Shown here in pieces: positions 35,829-44,398 of a stretch of 64,000 nt of DNA (positions within the stretch are counted from its first letter, which is position 1; the number at the start of each line of letters is the position of its first letter). Source of the DNA: RGIG9115 sp045644665 (GTDB lineage: Bacteria; Bacillota; Clostridia; UBA1381). The notes beneath the pieces are model-generated. The model did not search any database. It saw nothing but the letters and a program-made list of their open reading frames with translations, and was not told where the DNA came from. The translations under genes and the position numbers were made by a program. The DNA is taken from assembly GCA_045644665.1 (NCBI GenBank), contig JAZRHH010000011.1, positions 29,401 through 93,400 on the forward strand, in the 5' to 3' direction.

Positions 35829-36406
35829 AAGAAAATCCCATGTTTATTTCAGCAAATAATTCCGGCAGCCTTATTTTAAAAAGAGTACGAATGCACTTAG
35901 GGCTTACACAAACAGAACTTGGCGAAAGAATATCTGCAAGTAACCAAACTGTATCAGCCTGGGAATGTGGAAAACGCGAAATTCCCCTTGAAGATTTAAG
36001 GAACATTTTTAAAATTTTTAACCTTAATATTAAGGATTTTATAGAGCTTACTCCTACGCCGCCGGACAATACTCATGTTTTATTTTGTAAGGTTTGCGGC
36101 TCCATACATATAAACACATATCCCGGTACATTTACATGCTGCGGACATAAAGCGTACGAAATCAAAGACCTGGATAAAATATCATGTCCTTGTCTGATTT
36201 CTGAAAGAGACGGAACTTTATATGTTACTTTAGATACATCTTCATATAGAAATCATTATGTAAAATATATTGCTTACATTTCCGAAAACGGTGCAGAAAT
36301 AATATATACACCAATAAATTCTATGCCCCAGGCAACATTTAAATCAAAAGAGAATTCAAAGCTTTATGCATTTAGAAACGGACTTGGACTGTTTGAATTA
36401 AAATAA
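35816..36406 (+). CDS. HTH regulator fused to a desulfoferrodoxin/SOR-like domain
   Basis: The 196-residue protein has an XRE-type helix-turn-helix (about 20-72, GLTQTELGERISASNQTVS). From about residue 88 it resembles desulfoferrodoxin: C91-x2-C94 (FCKVCG) and C108-C109 (TCCG) match the FeCys4 site, and RNHYVKYIAYI at 145-155 resembles the HYIEWIEL-type strand of superoxide reductase. The end reads AFRNGLGLF where active enzymes have the Cys and His ligands of the catalytic iron (Arg187 and Leu190 here). It is therefore probably a metal- or redox-sensing regulator rather than an enzyme. The alignment is from memory. It overlaps the pseudouridine synthase gene. Confidence 0.75.
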   Translation: MQNMKENPMFISANNSGSLILKRVRMHLGLTQTELGERISASNQTVSAWECGKREIPLEDLRNIFKIFNLNIKDFIELTPTPPDNTHVLFCKVCGSIHINTYPGTFTCCGHKAYEIKDLDKISCPCLISERDGTLYVTLDTSSYRNHYVKYIAYISENGAEIIYTPINSMPQATFKSKENSKLYAFRNGLGLFELK

Positions 36407-36421
36407 TTAGGAGCAAAAATT

Positions 36422-37288
36422 ATGTCATACAATGAATTTAAATTAAACAAAATACTTACCGTAAATTCCTTATATACTGCTTATGACGATATTAAAAGAT
36501 TTGATTTTGAATTTTCGGGAGAACAACACGACTTTTGGGAGCTTGTATACGTTGCAAGTGGAAATGTAGGAATTACAGCCGATAACAGAGTGTACGAACT
36601 AACTGCCGGTCAGGTTATTTTCCACAAGCCTATGGAGTTCCATAAAATATGGTCTGCAGGCGGTACAGAGCCCCATGTTATTATAATGTCATTTGATGCA
36701 AGTGGCCCGGGCATGAAAAATTTTGAGGATAGTATTTTCCTTATGCCATCAGGAGCAACTGACATACTTTTTAAAATTTTTGAAGAAATTGAGGTACTCT
36801 TTCACAGAAGGTCAGATTCAACTCTTATTTTAAAAAAAGAGTTTGATGAATATTCTATTAACATGCTTTCCCTGCATATTGAAATGCTGCTTCTAAAAAT
36901 TCTTAAGGGTACTAAACAAACGGTAATTGAGGACTGCCATTCAGGAGCTGACATTTACAGAAAAATCATAGAAACAATGAATGATAATATAACAAAAGAC
37001 TTGTCAATATCTGACTTTGCAAAAATATGCAATATAAGCGAAAGCTATCTTAAAAAGATTTTTTCTAAGTATTCAGGAAGCGGTGCAGCAAAATACTTTT
37101 TAAGACTTAAGATTTCAAGAGCTTGTACCATGCTACTCAGCGGCTCAAGCGTTGCTGAAACGAGTGATTATCTCTCTTTTGGAAATCAACAATATTTTAG
37201 TACAGTTTTCAAAAGAGAAACAGGCTACAGTCCTACAACATACAAAAAACGGATACTTATTGAGGGAACTAAGGACCCAAGAAGATAA
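36422..37288 (+). CDS. AraC-family regulator with cupin sensor domain
   Basis: The 288-residue protein has an N-terminal cupin-like domain (about 20-100, with EQHDFWELVYVASGN and HKPMEFHKI) and a C-terminal AraC DNA-binding domain (about 190-285; SISDFAKICNISESYLKKIF and SVAETSDYLSFGNQQYF). Such one-component regulators commonly sense sugars or related metabolites. No target promoter is visible nearby. It lies 15 bases after the HTH/SOR-like gene with AGGAG as SD and is probably the third gene of the same transcript. Confidence 0.88.
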   Translation: MSYNEFKLNKILTVNSLYTAYDDIKRFDFEFSGEQHDFWELVYVASGNVGITADNRVYELTAGQVIFHKPMEFHKIWSAGGTEPHVIIMSFDASGPGMKNFEDSIFLMPSGATDILFKIFEEIEVLFHRRSDSTLILKKEFDEYSINMLSLHIEMLLLKILKGTKQTVIEDCHSGADIYRKIIETMNDNITKDLSISDFAKICNISESYLKKIFSKYSGSGAAKYFLRLKISRACTMLLSGSSVAETSDYLSFGNQQYFSTVFKRETGYSPTTYKKRILIEGTKDPRR

Positions 37289-37290
37289 AA

Positions 37291-37321
37291 AAATCAAGCT
37301 GCTTTTGTAGCAGCTTGATTT
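37291..37321. terminator. Bidirectional terminator araC/folD
   Basis: A 12-bp perfect stem (37291-37302 with 37310-37321), 7-base loop, is flanked by A- and T-runs on both sides. It lies between the converging AraC-type gene and folD. Confidence 0.85.
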
Positions 37322-37335
37322 TTTAGTATATGTTT

Positions 37336-38187
37336 TTAATTTTTGTTTTGGATAATAGCGGCTTTTACAGTATTTTTCATAAGCATTGCAATTGTCATAG
37401 GTCCAACGCCACCGGGAACAGGTGTAATTGCTCCTGCAACCTTTTCCGCAGACTCAAATTCCACATCTCCCACAAGCTTTTTGTCAGCCACTCTGTTTAT
37501 TCCAACATCAATTACTACAGCACCGGGTTTTATCATATCCCCTGTTACAAAGTTTGGAATTCCAACAGCCACTACCAATATGTCCGCTTCTTTTGTTTTT
37601 GCCTTTAAATCTGCTGTCCTTGAGTGACAAATAGTAACAGTTCCGTTTTTGTGAAGAAGGAGCATCGCCTGAGGCTTACCCACTATGTTACTTCTTCCGA
37701 CAACTACACATTCTTTTCCTGAAACGTCTATGCCGGACTCTGCTATAAGCTCCATAACGCCCGCCGGTGTACATGGAACAAAGTCAAAATCTCCAACCAT
37801 AATTTTGCCTACATTTACAGGATGAAACGCATCCACATCCTTGTCAGGTCTTATTGCTTCTATAATCTTCTTTTCATTTATGTGCTCTGGCACAGGAAGC
37901 TGTACAAGTATTCCTGAAATTTCTTTTTTGTTATTCAGCTCATCTATCAGCTTTAAAAGTTCTTCCTCTGTTGTTTCTTCAGGAAGTGCATATTCCTCTG
38001 AATAAATGCCGCACTCTTCACAGGCTTTCTTCTTATTATTTACATAAACTCTGCTTGCAGGGTCATTTCCAACAATTATTACAGCGAGACCCGGATTAAT
38101 GTTTTCCTTTTTTAAAGCCTCTACCTGAGTCTTTAACTCCCCTTTTATTCTTGTTGAAACTTCCTTTCCGAGTAATAGCTTTGCCAT
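37336..38187 (-). CDS. folD: Bifunctional methylenetetrahydrofolate dehydrogenase/cyclohydrolase
   Basis: The start at 38185-38187 (MAKLLLGKEV) has AGGAGG 7 bases upstream; the ATG two codons earlier is too close to it. The 283-residue enzyme contains the catalytic Tyr/Lys region SRVYVNNKKKACEE, the conserved GILVQLPVPEHI, DVDAFHPVNVG, and the C-terminal PVPGGVGPMTIAMLM. It interconverts methylene- and formyl-tetrahydrofolate in one-carbon metabolism. Its first 92 bases overlap the 3' end of the upstream radical SAM gene in another frame. Confidence 0.96.
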   Translation of the reverse strand: MAKLLLGKEVSTRIKGELKTQVEALKKENINPGLAVIIVGNDPASRVYVNNKKKACEECGIYSEEYALPEETTEEELLKLIDELNNKKEISGILVQLPVPEHINEKKIIEAIRPDKDVDAFHPVNVGKIMVGDFDFVPCTPAGVMELIAESGIDVSGKECVVVGRSNIVGKPQAMLLLHKNGTVTICHSRTADLKAKTKEADILVVAVGIPNFVTGDMIKPGAVVIDVGINRVADKKLVGDVEFESAEKVAGAITPVPGGVGPMTIAMLMKNTVKAAIIQNKN

Positions 38188-39994
38188 TTTCATTCCTCCT
38201 GTTATTATTTTCCGGTCTTATAAGACATTTTTCAGAAAAACCAATAAGGTCTTCCCTATGAGCAATGCGAAGCGCTTCTTCTACAAGCTTCCTGTTTGCA
38301 GGATTTCTGAACTGAAGCAGTGCACGCTGCAATGTTTTTTCTTTATAACTTTTTGGGACATATACCTCTTTCATTGTAAATGGGTCAAGTCCCGTATAAA
38401 ACATACATGTTGATATTGTTCCCGGGGTAGGATAAAAATCCTGTACCTGCTGTGGATTTATATGATGAGCATTTAAATACTGAGCAAGTTTGATTGCATC
38501 ATGAATTGTGCTTCCGGGATGACTTGACATAAGGTATGGTACAAGATACTGCTTCTTGCCAAGTTTTTCATTAATTTTATAAAATTTGTCCGAAAAAGCA
38601 TTATATACAGAGTTTTGGGGTTTGCCCATGTATTTTAGTACATTATCGGAAACATGCTCCGGAGCAACCTTAAGCTGACCGCTTACATGGTGCTCACAAA
38701 GTTCATTAAAAAATTCATCATTTTTATCTGCCATAAGATAGTCAAATCTTATACCTGAACGAATGAAGACTTTTTTGACTTTTGGAATTTCACGAAGTCT
38801 TCTAAGCATCTTCAAATATTTTTTATGGTCAGGCTTCATGTTTGGGCAAACAGCCGGGAAAAGACACTGTTTGTTCTTACATGCACCAAGAGTCTTTTGC
38901 TTTTCGCATGAAACAGATGTAAAATTGGCTGTAGGTCCGCCAACATCATGAATATATCCTTTAAAATCAGGATCCCATACCATTTCTTCTGCTTCTCTCA
39001 AAACTGATTCTATGCTTCTTGAAGTAACAATTCTTCCCTGATGAAAGGCAAGAGCACAGAAATTACATCCGCCAAAGCAGCCTCTGTTTGATGCTATACT
39101 GAATTTAACTTCCTTAATAGCCTCTATTCCTCCGGAGCTTTCGTACATGGGATGATAATTCTTCATATATTTTAATGAATATACCCTGTCAAGCTCCTTG
39201 GTAGACAAAGGCTCTTCAGGAATATTCTGAACCAGAAATCTATCACCATGCTTTTGGGCAAGTACTTTTCCTATATACGGATTTTGTTCAAAGTACTGCT
39301 CCCTGCATGATATTGCATATGATTTTTTATCATCACGACATTCCTCAAAGGACGGAATTACATGCGCATCAACAGGCTCCTCCTGCGAAATATAACATGT
39401 ACCTTTAATATCGTTTATCTTTTTTACAGGTACGCCTGCTTCCAGTTTTTTTGCAATGTTTACAATTTGCTTCTCGCCCATACCAAAAATGAGCAAATCA
39501 GCTCTTGAGTCAAAAAGTATTGAACGTCTGACCTTATCATCCCAGTAATCATAATGAGCAAAACGCCTGAGACTTGCCTCTACCCCGCCAATAATAAGGG
39601 GTACGTCACCAAATGCCTCACGAATACGATTGCAATAGCATATAGTGGCTCTGTCAGGTCTTTGCCCTGCACGGTTTCCCGGAGCATAGGCATCATCACT
39701 GCGTTTTTTCTTGCTTACAGTGTAGTGGTTAACCATACTATCTATATTTCCGGCAGTAACCAGGACGCCAAGGCGTGGTTTTCCAAGCTTTTTAAAGGCG
39801 TTTACATCTCTCCAGTCCGGAAGAGAAATAATACCAACCTTAAATCCCTCTGCTTCAAGCACTCTTGATATTATTGCATGTCCAAAGCTGGGATGATCCA
39901 CATATGCATCACCGATAATGTATAAAAAATCAAGCTGCTCCCAGCCTCTTGCTTTCATATCTTCAGGACTTACAGGTAAAAATGTATTTTTCAA
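38096..39994 (-). CDS. YgiQ-family radical SAM protein
   Basis: A TTG at 39992-39994 (MKNTFLPVSPEDMKARGW) is preferred as start because AAAGGAA lies 8 bases upstream and the family opens this way; upstream ATGs lack an SD. The 632-residue protein has the family's N-terminal region (GDAYVDHPSFGHAIISRVLE, PDWRD, TAGNIDSMVNHYT) and the radical SAM cluster motif CFGGCNFC. The biochemical role is not established. The basic C-terminal tail (about 30 residues, rich in Lys, Arg, Gly) is encoded within the start of folD in another frame, an unusually long same-strand overlap. Confidence 0.92.
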   Translation of the reverse strand: MKNTFLPVSPEDMKARGWEQLDFLYIIGDAYVDHPSFGHAIISRVLEAEGFKVGIISLPDWRDVNAFKKLGKPRLGVLVTAGNIDSMVNHYTVSKKKRSDDAYAPGNRAGQRPDRATICYCNRIREAFGDVPLIIGGVEASLRRFAHYDYWDDKVRRSILFDSRADLLIFGMGEKQIVNIAKKLEAGVPVKKINDIKGTCYISQEEPVDAHVIPSFEECRDDKKSYAISCREQYFEQNPYIGKVLAQKHGDRFLVQNIPEEPLSTKELDRVYSLKYMKNYHPMYESSGGIEAIKEVKFSIASNRGCFGGCNFCALAFHQGRIVTSRSIESVLREAEEMVWDPDFKGYIHDVGGPTANFTSVSCEKQKTLGACKNKQCLFPAVCPNMKPDHKKYLKMLRRLREIPKVKKVFIRSGIRFDYLMADKNDEFFNELCEHHVSGQLKVAPEHVSDNVLKYMGKPQNSVYNAFSDKFYKINEKLGKKQYLVPYLMSSHPGSTIHDAIKLAQYLNAHHINPQQVQDFYPTPGTISTCMFYTGLDPFTMKEVYVPKSYKEKTLQRALLQFRNPANRKLVEEALRIAHREDLIGFSEKCLIRPENNNRRNENGKAITRKGSFNKNKRGVKDSGRGFKKGKH

Positions 39995-40066
39995 GACACA
40001 AATTCCTTTCTGTTCCATATAACAAAAGGATAACATAAAATTACTAAAAAGTCAAGCAAAAAAGCC

Positions 40067-40095
40067 AATTGCGAGGGCAATTGGCCCTCGCAATT
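40067..40095 (-). terminator. Terminator after the acyl-activating enzyme gene
   Basis: An 11-bp stem (40067-40077 with 40085-40095) with a 7-base loop overlaps the stop codon and is followed on the minus strand by GGCTTTTTTG, a typical intrinsic terminator. Confidence 0.85.
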
Positions 40096-41686
40096 ATATG
40101 TTTGCTCGTTTAATTTTCTTTGTAGTGGTCTTTTCCATTTCCTTGTCTGTGATTTCCCACTCTTTGATTTGTTTATAATCAATAAGCATACGGTTTACTT
40201 TTTTGATATGCTCAACAATTTGGGTTTCTGCCTCTACACGATCCATATTTATATCATAAACAATCTTAGCACTAATGCAGTCACGTCCTGCTTTTTTTGC
40301 ATTGTAAACAACACATTCCTTAATTGCATCGCACTGGTCTAAAAGTGCTTCTATTTCTTCAGGGAATACGTTTTTACCTGTATGGAGTACAATTACGTTC
40401 TTTTTTCTTCCTGTAATAAATATATAACCGTCCTTATCAAGTTTTCCTATGTCACCTGTAAGTAAATACTCACCATCCATGATAGCGTTTGTTGCTGCCT
40501 CGTCACCGTAGTATCCAAGCATAACATTTTCGCCCTTAACGGCAATTTCTCCAAGACCTTTTTCATCTGCATTTACTATTTTTACATCCACTCCGGGAAG
40601 TGCCTTACCAACAGAGCCAAGTCTCATGTTTGTTTCATTTTCTGCAGACACAACGGGAGAGGTTTCTGAAAGACCGTAGCCTTGAATAGTTAGTATTCCG
40701 ATATTATTAAGCCAGTTAAGTGTGTCAGGATTTGCAGCTGCCGCACCAACAATTATAAGTCTCAGTCCGCCGCCAAGCTTATCTATAATTTGAGCGAACA
40801 TTTTACGTCTTATATCTATATGCATTTTATTTAAAACTCCGGCAAGGGAATTGAGCATATTTATAAGACCAAGCTTATTCTCTTTTCTTAGCTTTCTGAA
40901 TATTGTATTTTTTATTTCATCAACAATCAAAGGAACTGCTACAAATACAGTTACTCCATACTCTGTCAGGCACTTAGCAACTCTAAGTCCCTCACAAAAT
41001 ACATTACATATACCAAGTGAAAGGAAAAGAACTGTTTGCACCATACCAAAAGCATGATGGAATGGAAGAAGAGCCATACTTATATCATCCTCTTCAAATC
41101 TTTCCCAAATGCTGAGACCATAAACATTTGAAAGTAAATTATTTTGAGAAAGCATAACAGCCTTTGATTTTGCAGTTGTTCCTGATGTAAACAGAAGTAT
41201 GCTCATTTTACTGCTGTCTATTTCCGTTGAAAGATATTCGGTCTTATCTGCAGTCTTTCCTACTTCAATAATTCCATTAAACTTATCCGAGTTAAGCTCG
41301 ATTGCTTCACATCCCGGTCTTTTACTTAAATACTCATAAAAAGTACTGCTGCAAAATACAAGTTCTGCTTCTGATCTTGAAAGCTGTTCATCAAGCTCGT
41401 GCTCTAAAAGTCCTCTGTCAAGGGGTACCATGACTCCACCTGTAGAGAGGACAGCTAAAAACACCAAAAACCATCCATAACTATTTTCACCGATTACTGC
41501 TACTCTTTTTTTGTTATATCCACCTTTAACAAGGAACGTAGCAAGAGCATCAACTTCCTCTTTTAGTTCCTTATATGTGACACATCTGTATCCGTCAGAA
41601 AGCTTTATTTTAAAAGCTGTTTTTGAACTGAATTTAACAGCACTTCCTTCTACCATTTCACGCATATTATAATATCTTTGAAACAT
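40094..41686 (-). CDS. AMP-binding acyl-CoA/acyl-ACP synthetase
   Basis: The 530-residue ANL-superfamily enzyme has the P-loop-like SILLFTSGTTAKSKAVMLSQ, the A5 motif GYGLSETSPVVS, the hinge region GDIGKLDKDGYIFITGRKKN and VLHTGKNVFPEEIE near the end. These resemble long-chain fatty acyl-CoA synthetases. It would activate a carboxylic acid with ATP, probably a fatty acid. The last lysine-rich stretch contains the region normally carrying the catalytic Lys. It has its own promoter at 41734-41762. Confidence 0.9.
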   Translation of the reverse strand: MFQRYYNMREMVEGSAVKFSSKTAFKIKLSDGYRCVTYKELKEEVDALATFLVKGGYNKKRVAVIGENSYGWFLVFLAVLSTGGVMVPLDRGLLEHELDEQLSRSEAELVFCSSTFYEYLSKRPGCEAIELNSDKFNGIIEVGKTADKTEYLSTEIDSSKMSILLFTSGTTAKSKAVMLSQNNLLSNVYGLSIWERFEEDDISMALLPFHHAFGMVQTVLFLSLGICNVFCEGLRVAKCLTEYGVTVFVAVPLIVDEIKNTIFRKLRKENKLGLINMLNSLAGVLNKMHIDIRRKMFAQIIDKLGGGLRLIIVGAAAANPDTLNWLNNIGILTIQGYGLSETSPVVSAENETNMRLGSVGKALPGVDVKIVNADEKGLGEIAVKGENVMLGYYGDEAATNAIMDGEYLLTGDIGKLDKDGYIFITGRKKNVIVLHTGKNVFPEEIEALLDQCDAIKECVVYNAKKAGRDCISAKIVYDINMDRVEAETQIVEHIKKVNRMLIDYKQIKEWEITDKEMEKTTTKKIKRANI

Positions 41687-41733
41687 AATATTCCTCCTAT
41701 TTATGTATATTACTACATCTAGTATCTAATACC

Positions 41734-41762
41734 ATATTACCACATTTTATTTATCATGTCAA
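41734..41762 (-). promoter_or_regulatory. Promoter of the acyl-activating enzyme gene
   Basis: On the minus strand TTGACA (41757-41762) and TAATAT (41734-41739) are 17 bp apart. It stands back to back with the promoter of the DUF1836 gene; the two -35 boxes are only 8 bp apart. Confidence 0.75.
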
Positions 41763-41770
41763 TATAATAC

Positions 41771-41799
41771 TTGAAATTTTTTTTATTTTGTTGTATAAT
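41771..41799 (+). promoter_or_regulatory. Promoter of the DUF1836 gene
   Basis: TTGAAA (41771-41776) and TATAAT (41794-41799) are 17 bp apart. The leader of about 40 bases contains GAGGA before the ATG at 41843. Confidence 0.8.
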
Positions 41800-41842
41800 A
41801 AAGGAAATAAAAAAAGGAGCCTCTTTTTTGAGGATATAAAAA

Positions 41843-42406
41843 ATGTATATAGTTAAAGAAAATATTATAAAAACATTCAATGACATTGAAGAAAGTTTAA
41901 AAAACTACTCCCTACCTCTATGGAGCCAGTTGCCTGATATTGAGCTTTATATGGATCAGGTCATTTCCCTTCTTGAAAAATATCTTGAAATTTATTATAA
42001 AACAATAGGCACTGAAAAGAAAATAACTCAGTCAATGATAAACAACTATGTAAAGCTTGGCACAATCCCGCCTCCCGTAAGAAAAAAATATTCAAAAATA
42101 CACCTTGCATATCTTCTTGTGGTATGTACCCTCAAGCAAACTCTTGACATGGCAACTATTCAAAAGATAATGCCCGCAAATCTATCTGAGGACGAGGTCG
42201 AAAAAACATACACATCATTTGTTAAAAACCAAAGCAAGGCTTATTTGTATGTAACGGAAAATGTAAGAAATGTTGCAAATCCTATATTTGAACTTGAAGG
42301 TAACAACCAGGAGAGATTAAACGACCTGCTGATGCAGGTTTCTGCATCTGCAAACATATTTAAAATTCTTACAGAAACAATAACAAAGCTTCCCGAGGAC
42401 TTATAA
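41843..42406 (+). CDS. DUF1836 domain protein
   Basis: The 187-residue protein matches the DUF1836 pattern: SLPLWSQLPDIELYMDQVI near the N-terminus, followed by a helical region with ITQSMINNYVKLGTIPPPV that resembles a MerR-like winged helix. No function has been established for the family; a DNA-binding role is suggested by this helical part. It is a single-gene transcript with its own promoter and terminator, diverging from the acyl-activating enzyme gene. Confidence 0.85.
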   Translation: MYIVKENIIKTFNDIEESLKNYSLPLWSQLPDIELYMDQVISLLEKYLEIYYKTIGTEKKITQSMINNYVKLGTIPPPVRKKYSKIHLAYLLVVCTLKQTLDMATIQKIMPANLSEDEVEKTYTSFVKNQSKAYLYVTENVRNVANPIFELEGNNQERLNDLLMQVSASANIFKILTETITKLPEDL

Positions 42407-42420
42407 TCCCGGGAAGCTTT
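42385..42420. terminator. Bidirectional terminator DUF1836/pfp
   Basis: An 11-bp stem (42385-42395 with 42410-42420) overlaps the end of the DUF1836 gene and lies just before the converging pfp stop. The AAAG/CTTT ends help it act from both sides. Confidence 0.75.
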
Positions 42421-42426
42421 ACTTAT

Positions 42427-43638
42427 TTAATCTCTTATTTCAAATCGCATAATACCGTTTTTATATACTATTTGAGGATGTCCCTCAATTAATGGAGCTG
42501 CATATTTTGTAAATTCATTTGTAACGCTAAATCCATCAGAGCCAAGCATACTTTCAGGCATTTTCTTTTCTTCGTTTGCGATAAGACTTATATCAAAGTT
42601 TGTTATATCAACAGAGTATTTTTCTGTATCCTTTCTCTTAAGACCAATCATTACTCCGCCAATGCCCTCTATAGCACACATTGCACCGGATGCACCTTGT
42701 ATGAATGCTTCTTCCACATCACAAAGTGATGCAGTTTCTGCATTGCATCGTTGGAGGGTGCTAAATTCAAGAGCACGTGTCTTAATGCCAAGATTTTGGC
42801 TGATAAGGCTTTCTACATATCTTCCAACACCGCCAAGTGCTGCATGTGCAAAACCGTCATCCTTATCTCTGTTTGCAAGTCCTGATAATACATACTCACC
42901 ATTTTTGTCACATATACCCTCTGAAACAGCTATAACTGTTGTTCTTTTCTGGTCTACAACCTGAGCAGTACGCTGCAAGAATTTATCTGCCTCAAAAGGA
43001 GACTCTGGCATACAAATTATATCAACAGGAGAAAACTTATCATCATTTGCAAGAGAAGCTGCTGCTGTGAGCCAGCCGGCATTTCTTCCCATAATTTCTG
43101 CAACGATTACGGATTTCATATCATACACAGCCGTATCAAGAGCAAGTTGTCTTATTGAGTTTGCAACATATTTTGCAGCACTTGCATATCCGGGAGTGTG
43201 GTCTGTAAGCACAAGGTCGTTGTCAATTGTCTTTGGAACACCAACAACTGTTACACTCTTTTGCTTTTTGCATGCGTAGCGGCTAAGCTTATTTACTGTG
43301 TCCATTGAGTCGTTGCCGCCTATGTAAACAAAGGCACCTATTTCGTACTTTTCAAAAATACCAAATATCTTTTCGTATGTTTCATCTGTATCATCGAGTT
43401 TTTTTCGACATGAGCCAAGGTATGACGAAGGTGTTTGCTTAAGGATATTAACTCTGTTTTCATCCTCGAACCTTTTCATATCAAAAAATCTTTCGTTCAA
43501 AACGCCCTCTATTCCGTTAACGCTTCCAAGAACTGCGGAAAACTTTCCGGATTTAAGCGCAAAGTCCACTACACCTGCAAGAGAGGCATTGATTACGGCT
43601 GTTGGACCACCTGATTGTGCTACTAATAATTTTTTCAT
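42427..43638 (-). CDS. pfp: Pyrophosphate-dependent 6-phosphofructokinase
   Basis: The start at 43636-43638 (MKKLLVAQSGGPTAV) follows AAAGGAG; the longer reading adds 13 residues without an SD. The 403-residue enzyme has GGND at 107-110, where Asp110 replaces the Gly of ATP-type enzymes, and PKTIDND with Lys136. Both are the accepted markers of pyrophosphate as phosphoryl donor. It catalyses the reversible fructose-6-phosphate/fructose-1,6-bisphosphate step, saving ATP in an anaerobe. Confidence 0.93.
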   Translation of the reverse strand: MKKLLVAQSGGPTAVINASLAGVVDFALKSGKFSAVLGSVNGIEGVLNERFFDMKRFEDENRVNILKQTPSSYLGSCRKKLDDTDETYEKIFGIFEKYEIGAFVYIGGNDSMDTVNKLSRYACKKQKSVTVVGVPKTIDNDLVLTDHTPGYASAAKYVANSIRQLALDTAVYDMKSVIVAEIMGRNAGWLTAAASLANDDKFSPVDIICMPESPFEADKFLQRTAQVVDQKRTTVIAVSEGICDKNGEYVLSGLANRDKDDGFAHAALGGVGRYVESLISQNLGIKTRALEFSTLQRCNAETASLCDVEEAFIQGASGAMCAIEGIGGVMIGLKRKDTEKYSVDITNFDISLIANEEKKMPESMLGSDGFSVTNEFTKYAAPLIEGHPQIVYKNGIMRFEIRD

Positions 43639-43657
43639 GTTATTTCTCCTTTGATTT

Positions 43658-44398
43658 TTATAATTCGTTAGCTTCATACATCAGCATCGAAAGTACTGCC
43701 TCACCGGCAGTTTCTGTTCTGAGAATTCTTTTACCAAGAGTCACAGACGGCACACCAAGATTAGTAAGCCTGTCTATTTCCTCCGGTGAAAAACCACCCT
43801 CCGGACCAATTATAAAGCCAACGGTTTTATTACCACTTACGCCTTTTATAACGTTTTTTATGCTGTTATCCTGTTCACATTCATATGGGGCAAATACAAT
43901 ATCACATTCCAGAAGAGCCTGTGCTGCTCCTTCAAAAGTAACAGGTGCTGTAACCACCGGAACAATACCCCGTCCCGATTGTTTTGCAGCAGCTTCTGAT
44001 ATTTTTTGCCACCTTTCCCTTTTTTTATCGCCGTCCTTTTTATTTTCTATTTTTGAAACACACCTTGCCATAGAAACAGGAACAATCCGAAATATTCCAA
44101 GCTCTGTTGTTTTTTGAATTATATACTCCATCTTTGAGCCTTTTGGTATACCCTGAAAAAGTATTACCTTTAAGGCAGGCTCGGTATCAGATTTTGTTTT
44201 GTCCAGTTCATTGCAAAGAATGCTTGATTTATTTATTTCAAAAATTTCAGCAGTATAATCATAGCCCATACTGTCACAAACTGTAATTTTATCACCTGTT
44301 TTCATTCTAAGAACTCTGGTAATGTGGTTTACATCTTCTGTGTCTATGGTAATTACACCATTTGAAATTTTTGATGGCTCAACAAAAAATTTAGGCAT
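43658..44398 (-). CDS. rsmE: 16S rRNA (uracil1498-N3)-methyltransferase
   Basis: The 246-residue protein opens with MPKFFVEPSKI and DVNHITRVLRMKTGD (PUA-like domain), followed by a SPOUT methyltransferase domain with QGIPKGSKMEYIIQKTTELG, IGPEGGFSPEEI and the knot region SVTLGKRILRTETAG. These are diagnostic of RsmE. It methylates U1498 of 16S rRNA. It overlaps the preceding gene by 8 bases, in the usual prmA-rsmE context of Firmicutes with one gene inserted between. Confidence 0.95.
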   Translation of the reverse strand: MPKFFVEPSKISNGVITIDTEDVNHITRVLRMKTGDKITVCDSMGYDYTAEIFEINKSSILCNELDKTKSDTEPALKVILFQGIPKGSKMEYIIQKTTELGIFRIVPVSMARCVSKIENKKDGDKKRERWQKISEAAAKQSGRGIVPVVTAPVTFEGAAQALLECDIVFAPYECEQDNSIKNVIKGVSGNKTVGFIIGPEGGFSPEEIDRLTNLGVPSVTLGKRILRTETAGEAVLSMLMYEANEL

